Shown here: positions 16,713 to 23,598 of the stretch, one piece after another
How the letters are laid out: every line of letters starts with the position of its first letter
Position numbering within the stretch: the first letter of the stretch is position 1
Origin: JAWLDB01 sp041686915
GTDB taxonomy: Bacteria; Bacillota; UBA994; UBA5500
Direction: 5' to 3'
NCBI GenBank assembly: GCA_041686915.1
Contig: JAWLDB010000012.1
Coordinates: 1 to 32,934 of the forward strand
DNA: 32,934 nt
Translations under genes and position numbers: made by a program
The notes under the pieces: model-generated
Databases searched by the model: none
What the model was told of the DNA's origin: nothing
Seen by the model: the letters and a program-made list of their open reading frames with translations, nothing else

Positions 16713-17228
16713 CTATTCTCCTGACAGGATAATTTCCACAGCCTCTACCAGATTGGTGGCAGTGTAGTCAGACCATTCGGATTCTCCACCCAGCTGGATG
16801 TTCTTCCGGATACCGGCAGCCTTGCCAGCTTGGCAATCGGTATCACGGTCACCCACCATCCAACTGGCCCCGATATCTATGTGATGCTTGGCAGCTAGGG
16901 TGGTGATCATGCCCGGCCTTGGCTTGCGGCACTCACAACCTGCCTTCGGCGCGTGGATACAGGCGCTGACCTCGTCAATCCTGGCGCCACAGGACAACAG
17001 TTCGGCTTCCATCTTGGTATGCACTGCGCCCAGTGTCTCTGCTGTCATATACCCAAGGCCTACGCCACCCTGGTTGGTGACAACAAAGACCATGAACCCG
17101 GCGTCATTCAGTTTACGAATGGCCTCACAGACACCTGGATAGATCAGCAAATCCTCGGGTTTGTTCACGTGCTGCATCTCGTTGTCGTTGATTACTCCGT
17201 CCCGATCTAAAAATACTGCTTTATGCAT
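16713..17228 (-). CDS. gmhB: GmhB-like HAD-IIIA phosphatase (heptose-1,7-bisphosphate / histidinol-phosphate type)
   Basis: A GTG at 17237 and an ATG at 17228 are both in frame; AAGGTGAGGTG ends 6 bases before the ATG, so 17228 is preferred (171 residues). HAD motifs: FLDRDGVIND (nucleophile Asp8, acid Asp10), VVTNQGG (Thr51), KPRPG with Lys102, and VGDRDTDCQAG (Asp127, Asp131). The zinc loop CIHAPKAGCECRKP (Cys90, His92, Cys98, Cys100) is diagnostic of the GmhB subgroup, which removes the 7-phosphate from D-glycero-D-manno-heptose 1,7-bisphosphate; some relatives act on histidinol phosphate. No other heptose or histidine gene is in the window, so the substrate is not certain. It is followed by the hairpin at 16686-16709. 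Confidence 0.85.
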   Translation of the reverse strand: MHKAVFLDRDGVINDNEMQHVNKPEDLLIYPGVCEAIRKLNDAGFMVFVVTNQGGVGLGYMTAETLGAVHTKMEAELLSCGARIDEVSACIHAPKAGCECRKPRPGMITTLAAKHHIDIGASWMVGDRDTDCQAGKAAGIRKNIQLGGESEWSDYTATNLVEAVEIILSGE

Positions 17229-17264
17229 GGCTATCACCTCACCTTAGAGTGCGTAAAAGAGCGT

Positions 17265-17294
17265 ACAATAAAACCTGCCCTGGAGGGGCAGGTT
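17265..17294 (-). terminator. Rho-independent terminator of the methyltransferase-like gene
   Basis: AACCTGCCC (17272-17280) and GGGCAGGTT (17286-17294) form a perfect 9-bp stem with a 5-base loop. Read on the minus strand it is followed by TTATTGT, directly downstream of the gene ending at 17302. Confidence 0.85.
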
Positions 17295-17301
17295 GCGCTT
17301 A

Positions 17302-18162
17302 CTAACGTTCCATCCGGATAATCTGATACTCCATGCCTTTGGTGTTGAGCATCGGGCGGCGGCTCAGGCCGCAATCATGACAGGTGCAGCAGTCATAGGC
17401 AGGACATTGTTCGTTGAGACTCTCGAGGAACCGGTATACATCCTCGGGATAGTAGAAGCCACTGACTTGTGAGACAGGTTGGTTTGGCAACTGGGTGGAA
17501 TTATGGGATGGGTTAAGGCGCTTATAGCCGTGACTCTGCTCAAATACCTCTAACACCCGTTCCAGCATTTCCTTGTCATGCTGCGCGCGACTTGCCCTCA
17601 CGCTTGACATTAAACACAAACGATCTTCGGTGAAGTGGCTGCGCCCCAGGGCGGCTAGCATTGAACTAAAAGCTTCATCTGAAAACTCGCCGATCGACTT
17701 AGGGAAGGTGACTACATTGTACTCAGCCCGCCTAAAACCGGTCCAAAATACGATGTCACTGAAGTGATAACGTCGTGCCGGCCGGTTGGCAGGGTCACGG
17801 TAATGCCACTGCACGCGGTCGGCCCCGTCATAGTAGTAGAGATACTCATTACCTGTGTCCCGCGCAGCCAGGCGCAAGGCGGTATAGTCAGGGGCGTTAC
17901 CACACCCAATGGATAGTACCTGTAAGTGGGTAGGTAAGAAGTTCAGCTCAAACAGGTCCCTCCAGGCAAGATAATACTCAACCAGGTATGCAGGATAGTA
18001 ACGCAGCAAATATAGCTGCTGAACAAGAGGTGACTGATAATTTGGTGCAGAATCGGTGCCAAAGTTGAGTGTAAGCAAGTCACAGAAACACTCTTGACCG
18101 GTTAGCTGCTGGCGGAAGTCGGTATATACCTGATCAATCAAATTGGCAAGATAGGCCTGCAT
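17302..18162 (-). CDS. Methyltransferase-like protein with C-terminal cysteine cluster
   Basis: An upstream in-frame start at 18195 exists, but ATG 18162 follows GGAGGTGCTAAC and is preferred (286 residues). Residues 82-90 (VLSIGCGNA) look like the SAM-binding glycine loop of class I methyltransferases, and YYYDGADRVQW (110-119) could be the next strand with its acidic end; FSDIVFW and NVVTFPKSIGEF fit later strands. The C-terminal part has CPAYDCCTCHDC with Cys253, 258, 259, 261 and 264, a probable metal site. I do not recognise a named family, and no methyl-acceptor motif is clear, so the enzyme activity is inference from the fold. It is divergent from the DUF1848 gene, which also carries a C-terminal cysteine cluster. 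Confidence 0.65.
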   Translation of the reverse strand: MQAYLANLIDQVYTDFRQQLTGQECFCDLLTLNFGTDSAPNYQSPLVQQLYLLRYYPAYLVEYYLAWRDLFELNFLPTHLQVLSIGCGNAPDYTALRLAARDTGNEYLYYYDGADRVQWHYRDPANRPARRYHFSDIVFWTGFRRAEYNVVTFPKSIGEFSDEAFSSMLAALGRSHFTEDRLCLMSSVRASRAQHDKEMLERVLEVFEQSHGYKRLNPSHNSTQLPNQPVSQVSGFYYPEDVYRFLESLNEQCPAYDCCTCHDCGLSRRPMLNTKGMEYQIIRMER

Positions 18163-18328
18163 GTTAGCACCTCCGTAGATAGCAGTCTTAAGCAAGACTT
18201 ATGCCCTAGGGAAGCACTACTAGAACGGGAACGGGCGTTTGTGGGCTATCGAGGCAGGATGCACATAGTAATGGGTGGAATAAGTGCGAAGAGGTAAGAC
18301 GTACTTATGAGCGAAGGGGGTAATGCAG

Positions 18329-19273
18329 ATGATCATCAGCGCGAGCAGAAGAACAGATATCCCGGCTTTCTTTAGCAGCTGGTTTATCAACCGCGTGCGG
18401 TGTGGTTACTGTACCACCTTCAATCCGTTCAACCGCAAGCAAGTAAGCTATGTTTCTTTGCGCCCCGAAGACGTGGAGGTAATCGTGTTCTGGACCAAAA
18501 ATCCGCGACCGCTATTACCATCCTTGCGCGAGCTCGATGAACTTGGCTTGAGATATTACTTCCAGTACACGCTAAACGGGTATCCACAGGTACTGGAGAC
18601 GAACCTGCCGACGCCAGGGCACTGCGTTGACACGTTCTGCGAGCTGTCTGACACTATCGGACCGCAAAAGGTAATATGGCGGTATGATCCAATCCTGTTG
18701 AGTAACCTGACTGACGTGAGCTATCACCAGGAGCGGTTTGCTTCCTTGGCAGAGGGCCTCCGGCGTAAGACGAAACGAGTGGTGATCAGTGTGGTGGACA
18801 ACTATCGTAAGGCTGCCTACAACTTCCGCAGACTGGCGGAGCAGGGAGTACAGGTGCAGGATGAGGTAGAGGAGAGGCAGCTGCAGCAGTTGATGCGGTT
18901 TATCGTGAGAACGGCAGAAGAAAACGGGTTGACCGTGTTCAGCTGCGCTGAAACACTCGACCTCGAGCAATATGGGGTACGCCGGGGTAAATGCATCGAC
19001 GACGCTTTCATCAAAGACGTGTTCGATACGGACGTTACCCACAACAAGGATAGAAACCAGCGCGCTGAGTGCGGCTGCGTGGTGAGCAAAGATATTGGGG
19101 CCTATGACACTTGCCTGCATGGCTGTAGCTACTGCTATGCCGGGACATTGGCAGCTGGCAAGAAGAACCGGGAACAGCACTATCCTGATTCGCCGTCCAT
19201 ATTGGGACGTTATGACGCGGAAAGGCCAGACGCCAAACGAGAAGCCAAACCCGAGCAACTCCGGCTGCTGTAG
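18329..19273 (+). CDS. DUF1848 family protein with radical-SAM-like C-terminal motif
   Basis: Of the two in-frame ATGs (18323 and 18329), the second lies 8 bases after GAAGGGGG and gives the family's standard N-terminus MIISASRRTDIPAF; 314 residues. Other DUF1848 landmarks are FNPFNRKQVSYVSL, VIVFWTKNP, YFQYTLNGYP, and WRYDPILLS. Near the C-terminus, Cys248 and Cys250 (ECGCV) precede CLHGCSYCYA, whose Cys262, Cys266 and Cys269 form CX3CX2C, the spacing that holds the [4Fe-4S] cluster in radical SAM enzymes, though normally that motif is near the N-terminus. The family's function is not established as far as I know; a barrel with an Fe-S cluster and SAM-type or DNA-photolyase-like radical chemistry is inference. 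The stop codon TAG is the start of a palindromic repeat unit. Confidence 0.9.
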   Translation: MIISASRRTDIPAFFSSWFINRVRCGYCTTFNPFNRKQVSYVSLRPEDVEVIVFWTKNPRPLLPSLRELDELGLRYYFQYTLNGYPQVLETNLPTPGHCVDTFCELSDTIGPQKVIWRYDPILLSNLTDVSYHQERFASLAEGLRRKTKRVVISVVDNYRKAAYNFRRLAEQGVQVQDEVEERQLQQLMRFIVRTAEENGLTVFSCAETLDLEQYGVRRGKCIDDAFIKDVFDTDVTHNKDRNQRAECGCVVSKDIGAYDTCLHGCSYCYAGTLAAGKKNREQHYPDSPSILGRYDAERPDAKREAKPEQLRLL

Positions 19274-19319
19274 GGGCGAACACAGCCCGTGTCTGTGAGA
19301 CGGGCACAGCGCCCGCCTT

Positions 19320-19381
19320 GGTGTAGGGGCAGAATTGCATTCTGCCCAAGGGTTGAATGAAATTCAACCCCTACCTTGGAA
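19320..19381 (+). repeat. Palindromic repeat, copy A of an identical 62-bp pair
   Basis: Within it GTAGGGG (19323-19329) and CCCCTAC (19368-19374) are inverted ends around two hairpins: GGGCAGAAT/ATTCTGCCC with loop TGC (19327-19347) and GGGTTGAAT/ATTCAACCC with loop GAA (19350-19370). Copy B is identical. Confidence 0.9.
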
Positions 19382-19421
19382 ACGGCGTGGGTTTCGTTCA
19401 CCGTAATCAGGCTACACCTAG

Positions 19422-19483
19422 GGTGTAGGGGCAGAATTGCATTCTGCCCAAGGGTTGAATGAAATTCAACCCCTACCTTGGAA
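19422..19483 (+). repeat. Palindromic repeat, copy B of an identical 62-bp pair
   Basis: Identical base for base to 19320-19381, including both hairpins and the GTAGGGG/CCCCTAC ends; the 40 bases between the copies are not repeated. Confidence 0.9.
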
Positions 19484-19584
19484 CGCCGTAGGGGTCGGAT
19501 CCTATCCGACCCGCAAGGGCGTACCTATACAGCACAGTGTAGTCAGGGTAGTAAAGGCCTCATCTGCTCGACCTGCAATAGACC

Positions 19585-19615
19585 GGGGCTGTCCCAGTTA
19601 GACTGGGGCAGCCCC
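19585..19615. terminator. Long hairpin, likely terminator of the aminotransferase gene
   Basis: GGGGCTGTCCCAGT and ACTGGGGCAGCCCC form a 14-bp stem (one T-G pair) with a TAG loop, 13 bases past the end of the minus-strand aminotransferase. T runs on either side are short (TTTGCTC on plus), so strength and direction are uncertain; it may serve both flanking genes. Confidence 0.65.
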
Positions 19616-19627
19616 TTTGCTCTACTC

Positions 19628-20851
19628 CTATATAGCTGCTCCAAGCACTGTTGCAAACGCATCCAGAAACGCCTCAATCTCCTCTTTTGTAATCACGTAC
19701 GGCGGGAAGAAGCGGAAGGTGGAAGTTGACGCCTGAAAGTCCATGATGAAGCCCTTCTGCAACATTTTCTGCACCAGACCTGGGCCCTGCTTGACCAAAG
19801 ACGGGCTAAGTTCCGCGCCCAGCATCAGCCCGCGCCCTCGCACGCTGGTAAGATAGTCGCCAGAGTCACGCATTTCTTCTAAGCCTGCCCGAAAGTACTC
19901 ACCGATGGCGGCAGCCCGATCTACGAGTCCTTCTTCACGCATAATGGAGATAACAGCAGCAGCAATTGCACCGGAGAAGGGATCGTTCTGATGTGACTGC
20001 ACGTGCCCGATGAAGTTTGCCCGGCACCGCTGTTCCACTTCCTCAGTTGTAACCACCGCGGCGATGGGCAGCCCGCCACCGATAGCTTTGCCAATCACTA
20101 GAATGTCTGGGACGATGTCTTCGTGCTGAAAGCCGAACCAACGTCCGGTGCGGCCCATGCCAGTAGTGACTTCTTCCGCAATCAGGAGGGCACCCGCCCT
20201 TGAGGTCAAATCACGTAGCCGCTTGGCATAGCCAAGCGGGGGAGTAATGATCCCACTACCCAGCAGGGGTAGATAAAGAACAGCTGCCAGGTCAGCACCG
20301 CTGTTGATCAGCTGCTCCATTCTGTCAAGGCAGCTGAGCTTACCCTGACAACCCCCCTTATGGCCACAAGCACAAGCCTCGCAGTGTGGCGCAGGAATGC
20401 GGTGGATCCCGTCCATCTGCGGTAGATAACCGGCGTGACGCCCGGCCTCAGACAGAGCGAAAGTATAGGTGGTCGCCCCGTAGTAACCATGTTCGTTCAC
20501 CACGATGCCATTACGGCGTGTAGCTGCCCGAGCCATCTTCAGGGCCAACTCGACTGCCTCACTGCCTGTGTTAACGAAAACTGCTCGGTTTAGCTGCGGG
20601 GGCAGGATGCCTATTAGTTGCTCGAGGGCATTTTCGACTTCCCGGGTGACAAATGCAGGGCCTATGTGCGTGAGGCGGCTGACCTGTTCCTGCACAGTGC
20701 TCACCCAGCGCGGATGACTATAACCCAACACGTTGCACCAGCAGCCTGAGAGTAAATCCAAGTAAGCCTTGCCTGTTTCATCCCATACGGTCGATCCCTC
20801 GCCTCGAACAATACCTACGGTATTGAATGGGTTGGTATGCCAGACTTGCAT
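19628..20851 (-). CDS. Class III PLP-dependent aminotransferase
   Basis: The frame opens at ATG 20905, which has no ribosome site; ATG 20851 follows GGAGGAGGAGAAG and is preferred (407 residues). Fold-type I class III features: YLDLLSGCWCNVLGYSHP near the N-terminus, FVNTGSEAVELALKMAR (PLP phosphate loop), NEHGYYGATTYT, LIAEEVTTGMGRTGRWFGFQ with the conserved Glu/Gly turn, and VIGKAIGGGLP carrying the Schiff-base lysine (Lys255 from this start). Relatives transfer amino groups from ornithine, acetylornithine, 4-aminobutyrate or other omega-amines. An insert CEACACGHKGGCQGKLSC (about 157-174) has five cysteines; similar cysteine inserts occur in other members. The exact substrate cannot be decided, and neighbours give no pathway. 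Transcribed divergently from the DUF218 gene. Confidence 0.92.
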   Translation of the reverse strand: MQVWHTNPFNTVGIVRGEGSTVWDETGKAYLDLLSGCWCNVLGYSHPRWVSTVQEQVSRLTHIGPAFVTREVENALEQLIGILPPQLNRAVFVNTGSEAVELALKMARAATRRNGIVVNEHGYYGATTYTFALSEAGRHAGYLPQMDGIHRIPAPHCEACACGHKGGCQGKLSCLDRMEQLINSGADLAAVLYLPLLGSGIITPPLGYAKRLRDLTSRAGALLIAEEVTTGMGRTGRWFGFQHEDIVPDILVIGKAIGGGLPIAAVVTTEEVEQRCRANFIGHVQSHQNDPFSGAIAAAVISIMREEGLVDRAAAIGEYFRAGLEEMRDSGDYLTSVRGRGLMLGAELSPSLVKQGPGLVQKMLQKGFIMDFQASTSTFRFFPPYVITKEEIEAFLDAFATVLGAAI

Positions 20852-20974
20852 TTGGTTCTTCTCCTCCTCCAAAGCTAAACGGTTTAGCCCAAAGATTTCC
20901 ACCATTAGTGTAGCAGCTAATTAGGTCCTTTAGTAAGGCCAGTTGGCAGCATTTTCAGGCATGCCAATTCTTGA

Positions 20975-21005
20975 TTGACAAGGCCTGCCGGCGGAAAGGT
21001 ATACT
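20975..21005 (+). promoter_or_regulatory. Candidate sigma-A-type promoter of the DUF218 gene
   Basis: A perfect TTGACA (20975-20980) and TATACT (21000-21005) stand upstream of the start at 21038. The 19-base spacer is longer than the usual 17, which lowers confidence. Confidence 0.4.
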
Positions 21006-21037
21006 GGTAGCTGCAGGAAGACTAGGGGGTGGGCAAA

Positions 21038-21670
21038 ATGCCAGAAGGTAAACAAGCGCAAAAACGCCGCAAACGAGCGAAGTTTCGATGGCTGCGGATA
21101 TTCATGCTTATGGCTCTAGTAGGCGTTCTTGCCAGCGTTGGCACTCTGTTCGCCATTCTGCAGACTGGTGCTAACGCCAGTCCAGAGCCTGCAGACGTGA
21201 TTATTGTGCTGGGCGCTAGAGTGTATACGTTTGGGCCCAGCTTGTCGCTCAAGGCTCGGCTGGACACGGCACTGGAACTCTACAGGCAAGGCTTGGCTCC
21301 TCGCCTGATCGTGAGTGGGGGACAGGGGTTAGACGAGCCGACCACCGAAGCCTTCGCCATGGAGCAGTACCTGACGGCCAAAGGGGTTGAACCTGAGGCA
21401 ATCTATAAGGAAGAGCACTCATATAGCACGGTGGACAATTTGCAGAACAGCCTGGTGCTCATGAAGGAACTCGGACTGGCAACTGCTGTGATCGTCACCA
21501 GCGACTACCATGTGCTGCGCGCCAGCCTCATAGCACAGGGAGTAGGCCTTGATGCCACGGCTGCAGCAGCTCCTCTGCCAGTCAGACCAGAACTGCGCGC
21601 TACCATGATCGCCAGGGAAGTGTTAGCCGTTTGGAAGGACCTGCTTATGCTGCCCTGGTATCGAGTGTAG
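21038..21670 (+). CDS. DUF218 (YdcF/SanA-like) membrane-anchored protein
   Basis: GTG 21029 and ATG 21038 are in frame; AGGGGGTGG places the ATG at proper spacing (210 residues). A very basic N-terminus (KRRKRAKFR) and a membrane segment (about 21-43) anchor a domain that should face outside. DUF218 motifs: ADVIIVLGARV, ARLDTALELYRQGLAPRLIV, SGGQG followed by TTEAFAMEQYL, and HSYSTVDNLQNS, then VTSDYHVLRAS. SanA and related proteins are linked to envelope barrier function, and ElyC to undecaprenyl-phosphate/peptidoglycan metabolism; the chemical reaction is not established. A candidate promoter and a strong terminator make this a single-gene unit. Confidence 0.9.
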   Translation: MPEGKQAQKRRKRAKFRWLRIFMLMALVGVLASVGTLFAILQTGANASPEPADVIIVLGARVYTFGPSLSLKARLDTALELYRQGLAPRLIVSGGQGLDEPTTEAFAMEQYLTAKGVEPEAIYKEEHSYSTVDNLQNSLVLMKELGLATAVIVTSDYHVLRASLIAQGVGLDATAAAAPLPVRPELRATMIAREVLAVWKDLLMLPWYRV

Positions 21671-21736
21671 GGTACGCACCCTGTGCGCACCGCTCCACCA
21701 CAGCCCCATTGCCGGGTACGCACCTGTGCGCACCGC
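21671..21736 (+). repeat. Pair of ~22-bp direct repeats
   Basis: GGTACGCACC(C)TGTGCGCACCGC occurs at 21671-21693 and again, one C shorter, at 21715-21736, just after the DUF218 stop and before its terminator. Each contains the palindrome GTGCGCAC. Function unknown. Confidence 0.75.
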
Positions 21737-21755
21737 GCCACGTTTTCGCTTGGAT

Positions 21756-21796
21756 AATAGGCTGGACCAGAATGAACTGGTCCAGCCTATTTCTAT
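21756..21796 (+). terminator. Rho-independent terminator of the DUF218 gene
   Basis: ATAGGCTGGACCAG (21757-21770) and its exact complement (21777-21790) form a 14-bp stem with a 6-base loop, followed by TTTCTATTC. Confidence 0.9.
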
Positions 21797-21874
21797 TCGC
21801 TGCAAGCAGGAGAATTATTCGGTATATCGAAATAGTTATGTGTGCTTTATCCCATTAAAGAAAGGTGTGACTCT

Positions 21875-23551
21875 ATGAGCAAGTTATCCATGACGTATGA
21901 TCACTTCTACACGTACGAGGAAATGACGGCACTCCTCAAAGACGCTGCTGAAAAGTTCCCGCAACTGGCTGAGCTCTCGTCCGCCGGCAAATCTCTGGAA
22001 GGTCGCGAGATTTGGGTTCTTACTATCACGAACACAGAGACTGGACCAGCTGCCAATAAGCCAGCCATGTACATCGATGGCAACATTCATGCCGGCGAGG
22101 TGACAGCATCCCACGTAGCCATGCACACAATCGTCAAGCTCCTGAACAGCTATGGAGAGTGTGAAGAGGTTACCCAGTTGCTAGATACCCGCACGCTCTA
22201 TATCCTCCCGCGGGTTAACCCGGATGGGGCAGAACTCTACTTGACCACTCCCTACATGCTGCGCTCCACCACCAAACCCAATCCGGATGCAGAGCAGTGG
22301 GAAACCAACTCTCTCTATCCAGAAGATATCGATGGTGACGGCGAAGTCCTGTTCATGCGCCGTCTGGACGAGAGTGGACAGTGGAAGGTCTCAAGCAAAG
22401 ACGACCGCCTACTGATCCCCCGCGAACCCGGCGACTTTAAGGGTCCGTTCTACAACCTATATCCAGAGGGACGCGTCCACAACTACCAGGGCGGCCCAAT
22501 CCTTGGCGCTCCTGACCGTTGGGGCCTGGACATCAACCGTAACTTCCCGTCGGCCTGGTCACCGACTCAGAAGGGCGGCGGAGAGTTCCCACTATCTGAG
22601 CCTGAAACCAGGGCAATGGTTGAGTTCGTAACCTCGCATCCGAATATCGGCGCCCTGCAGGCGTACCACACCAAGAGTGGCGCTATCCTGCGCCCATCCT
22701 GCTCCGGACCGGACAAGAACCTGTCGAAGACTGACCTCGAGTCCTTCAAGGCTCTTGGTAAGATCGGCGAACAGCTGACCGGTTACCCCTGTATCTCGGT
22801 GTTTGAAGGATTTACCGGCTCTGCTATCTATGGCGTTTATATCGACTGGGTATATGAGCATCGCGGTATCCTCGGTTACACTACTGAGCTCTGGGATATC
22901 AAGGCCCGCGCCGGTATCGAAGGCAAACGTGACTTCCTGAAACGCGAGTTCAACGAGGCCGAAGAACTGACCATCCTCAAGTGGAACGACGAAGAGCTCG
23001 ACGGTACAGGCTTTGTCCGCTGGACCAAGTTCGACCATCCGGAGCTAGGCGAAGTTGAAATAGGCGGTTGGAAGCCTAAGACCGTCATTCAGAACTGCCA
23101 CTTCAAGTATCTGGAGGATGAATGCCAGAAGAACTATCTGTTCAGCCTGAAGCACGCTGGTGCTCTGCCGCAGGTTGTGATTGAGAACGTGGCTGTTAAG
23201 CAGGTAGAAGGCAATGTCTATGAAATTTCGGTGGATGTGGCCAACCGCGGCTTCCTGCCTACGCATGTTACCGACAAAGCGCTGCAGTCCAAGATGGTCA
23301 AGCCTCTGAAGGTTGAGCTGACCGGTGAGGGCTTCGAGGTGGTTGGCGGCGAGCTGAAGAAAGAGATCGGGCAGCTCGAAGGCTTCCGTTTCGCCAACGA
23401 GTACTGGTATACCTTCGGCAAGAATAGCTATCCGCAAATCCGCAAGCGCGTCACCTGGACAGTGTTCAAGAACCAGGAGAACGCTGCCATCACTGTGAAC
23501 GCAAGCTCCGAGCGCGGCGGCAAGTTGCACAAGGAAGTCGTGCTCTCCTAA
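21875..23551 (+). CDS. M14-family zinc carboxypeptidase
   Basis: The frame opens at GTG 21842, but ATG 21875 follows AAAGGTGTG and begins just before the domain; 558 residues. Zinc ligands are His72 and Glu75 in NIHAGEVTASH and His265 in LQAYHTKSG; LPRVNPDGAELYL and LDINRNFPSAW match the substrate-binding strands, and the catalytic Glu is Glu338 in GYTTELWD. An acidic stretch DIDGDGEVLFMRR (about 150-162) is typical of this bacterial M14 subgroup. Residues after about 435 form a beta-rich C-terminal domain (ENVAVKQVEGNVYEISVDV). No signal peptide is seen, so an intracellular peptidase is likely. It removes C-terminal residues from peptides; specificity is not evident. Codon use is noticeably more GC-rich at third positions than in the polysaccharide operon, which fits higher expression. 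Confidence 0.93.
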   Translation: MSKLSMTYDHFYTYEEMTALLKDAAEKFPQLAELSSAGKSLEGREIWVLTITNTETGPAANKPAMYIDGNIHAGEVTASHVAMHTIVKLLNSYGECEEVTQLLDTRTLYILPRVNPDGAELYLTTPYMLRSTTKPNPDAEQWETNSLYPEDIDGDGEVLFMRRLDESGQWKVSSKDDRLLIPREPGDFKGPFYNLYPEGRVHNYQGGPILGAPDRWGLDINRNFPSAWSPTQKGGGEFPLSEPETRAMVEFVTSHPNIGALQAYHTKSGAILRPSCSGPDKNLSKTDLESFKALGKIGEQLTGYPCISVFEGFTGSAIYGVYIDWVYEHRGILGYTTELWDIKARAGIEGKRDFLKREFNEAEELTILKWNDEELDGTGFVRWTKFDHPELGEVEIGGWKPKTVIQNCHFKYLEDECQKNYLFSLKHAGALPQVVIENVAVKQVEGNVYEISVDVANRGFLPTHVTDKALQSKMVKPLKVELTGEGFEVVGGELKKEIGQLEGFRFANEYWYTFGKNSYPQIRKRVTWTVFKNQENAAITVNASSERGGKLHKEVVLS

Positions 23552-23563
23552 CCATATAAATGC

Positions 23564-23598
23564 AAGAGGTACAGCGCAGGCTGTACCTCTTTTCTCGC
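23564..23598 (+). terminator. Rho-independent terminator of the carboxypeptidase gene
   Basis: AAGAGGTACAGC (23564-23575) pairs with GCTGTACCTCTT (23580-23591) around a 4-base loop, followed by TTCTCGCTT. The kinase gene on the other strand ends at 23599, so it may also stop that transcript. Confidence 0.85.

Larger units (their letters stand above)
19270..19520. repeat. Cluster of modular palindromic repeats
   Basis: Four related units lie head to tail in the gap between the DUF1848 and aminotransferase genes. Each starts with GTAGGGG and contains hairpins of the form GGG-N-AT, a 3-base loop, AT-N-CCC. Unit 1 (19270-19317) is the most divergent; units 2 and 3 (19320-19381 and 19422-19483) are identical over 62 bases at a 102-base period; unit 4 (19488-19520) has a single hairpin. 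Stem sequences differ between hairpins but stay fully complementary. Confidence 0.85.

Noticed and set aside
18163..18328. Promoter or operator in the divergent gap between the methyltransferase-like and DUF1848 genes
   Set aside because: No pair of -35/-10 boxes at acceptable spacing and no clear palindrome found by eye.
18572..19258. 228-residue minus-strand open frame opposite DUF1848
   Set aside because: The plus strand encodes a well-matched DUF1848 protein throughout; the antisense frame has no motif or ribosome site.
19320..19483. CRISPR-like array from two identical repeats
   Set aside because: Only two copies, 62 bases long with double hairpins, one 40-base gap, no cas genes; better explained as palindromic intergenic repeats.
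19270..19483. Attachment sites or insertion-sequence ends of a mobile element
   Set aside because: No transposase or integrase nearby, and the inverted ends enclose only about 50 bases; kept as a repeat family instead.
22592..23530. Two long minus-strand frames opposite the carboxypeptidase
   Set aside because: Leu/Val-rich antisense products caused by the GC-rich third positions of the M14 gene; no domain recognised.
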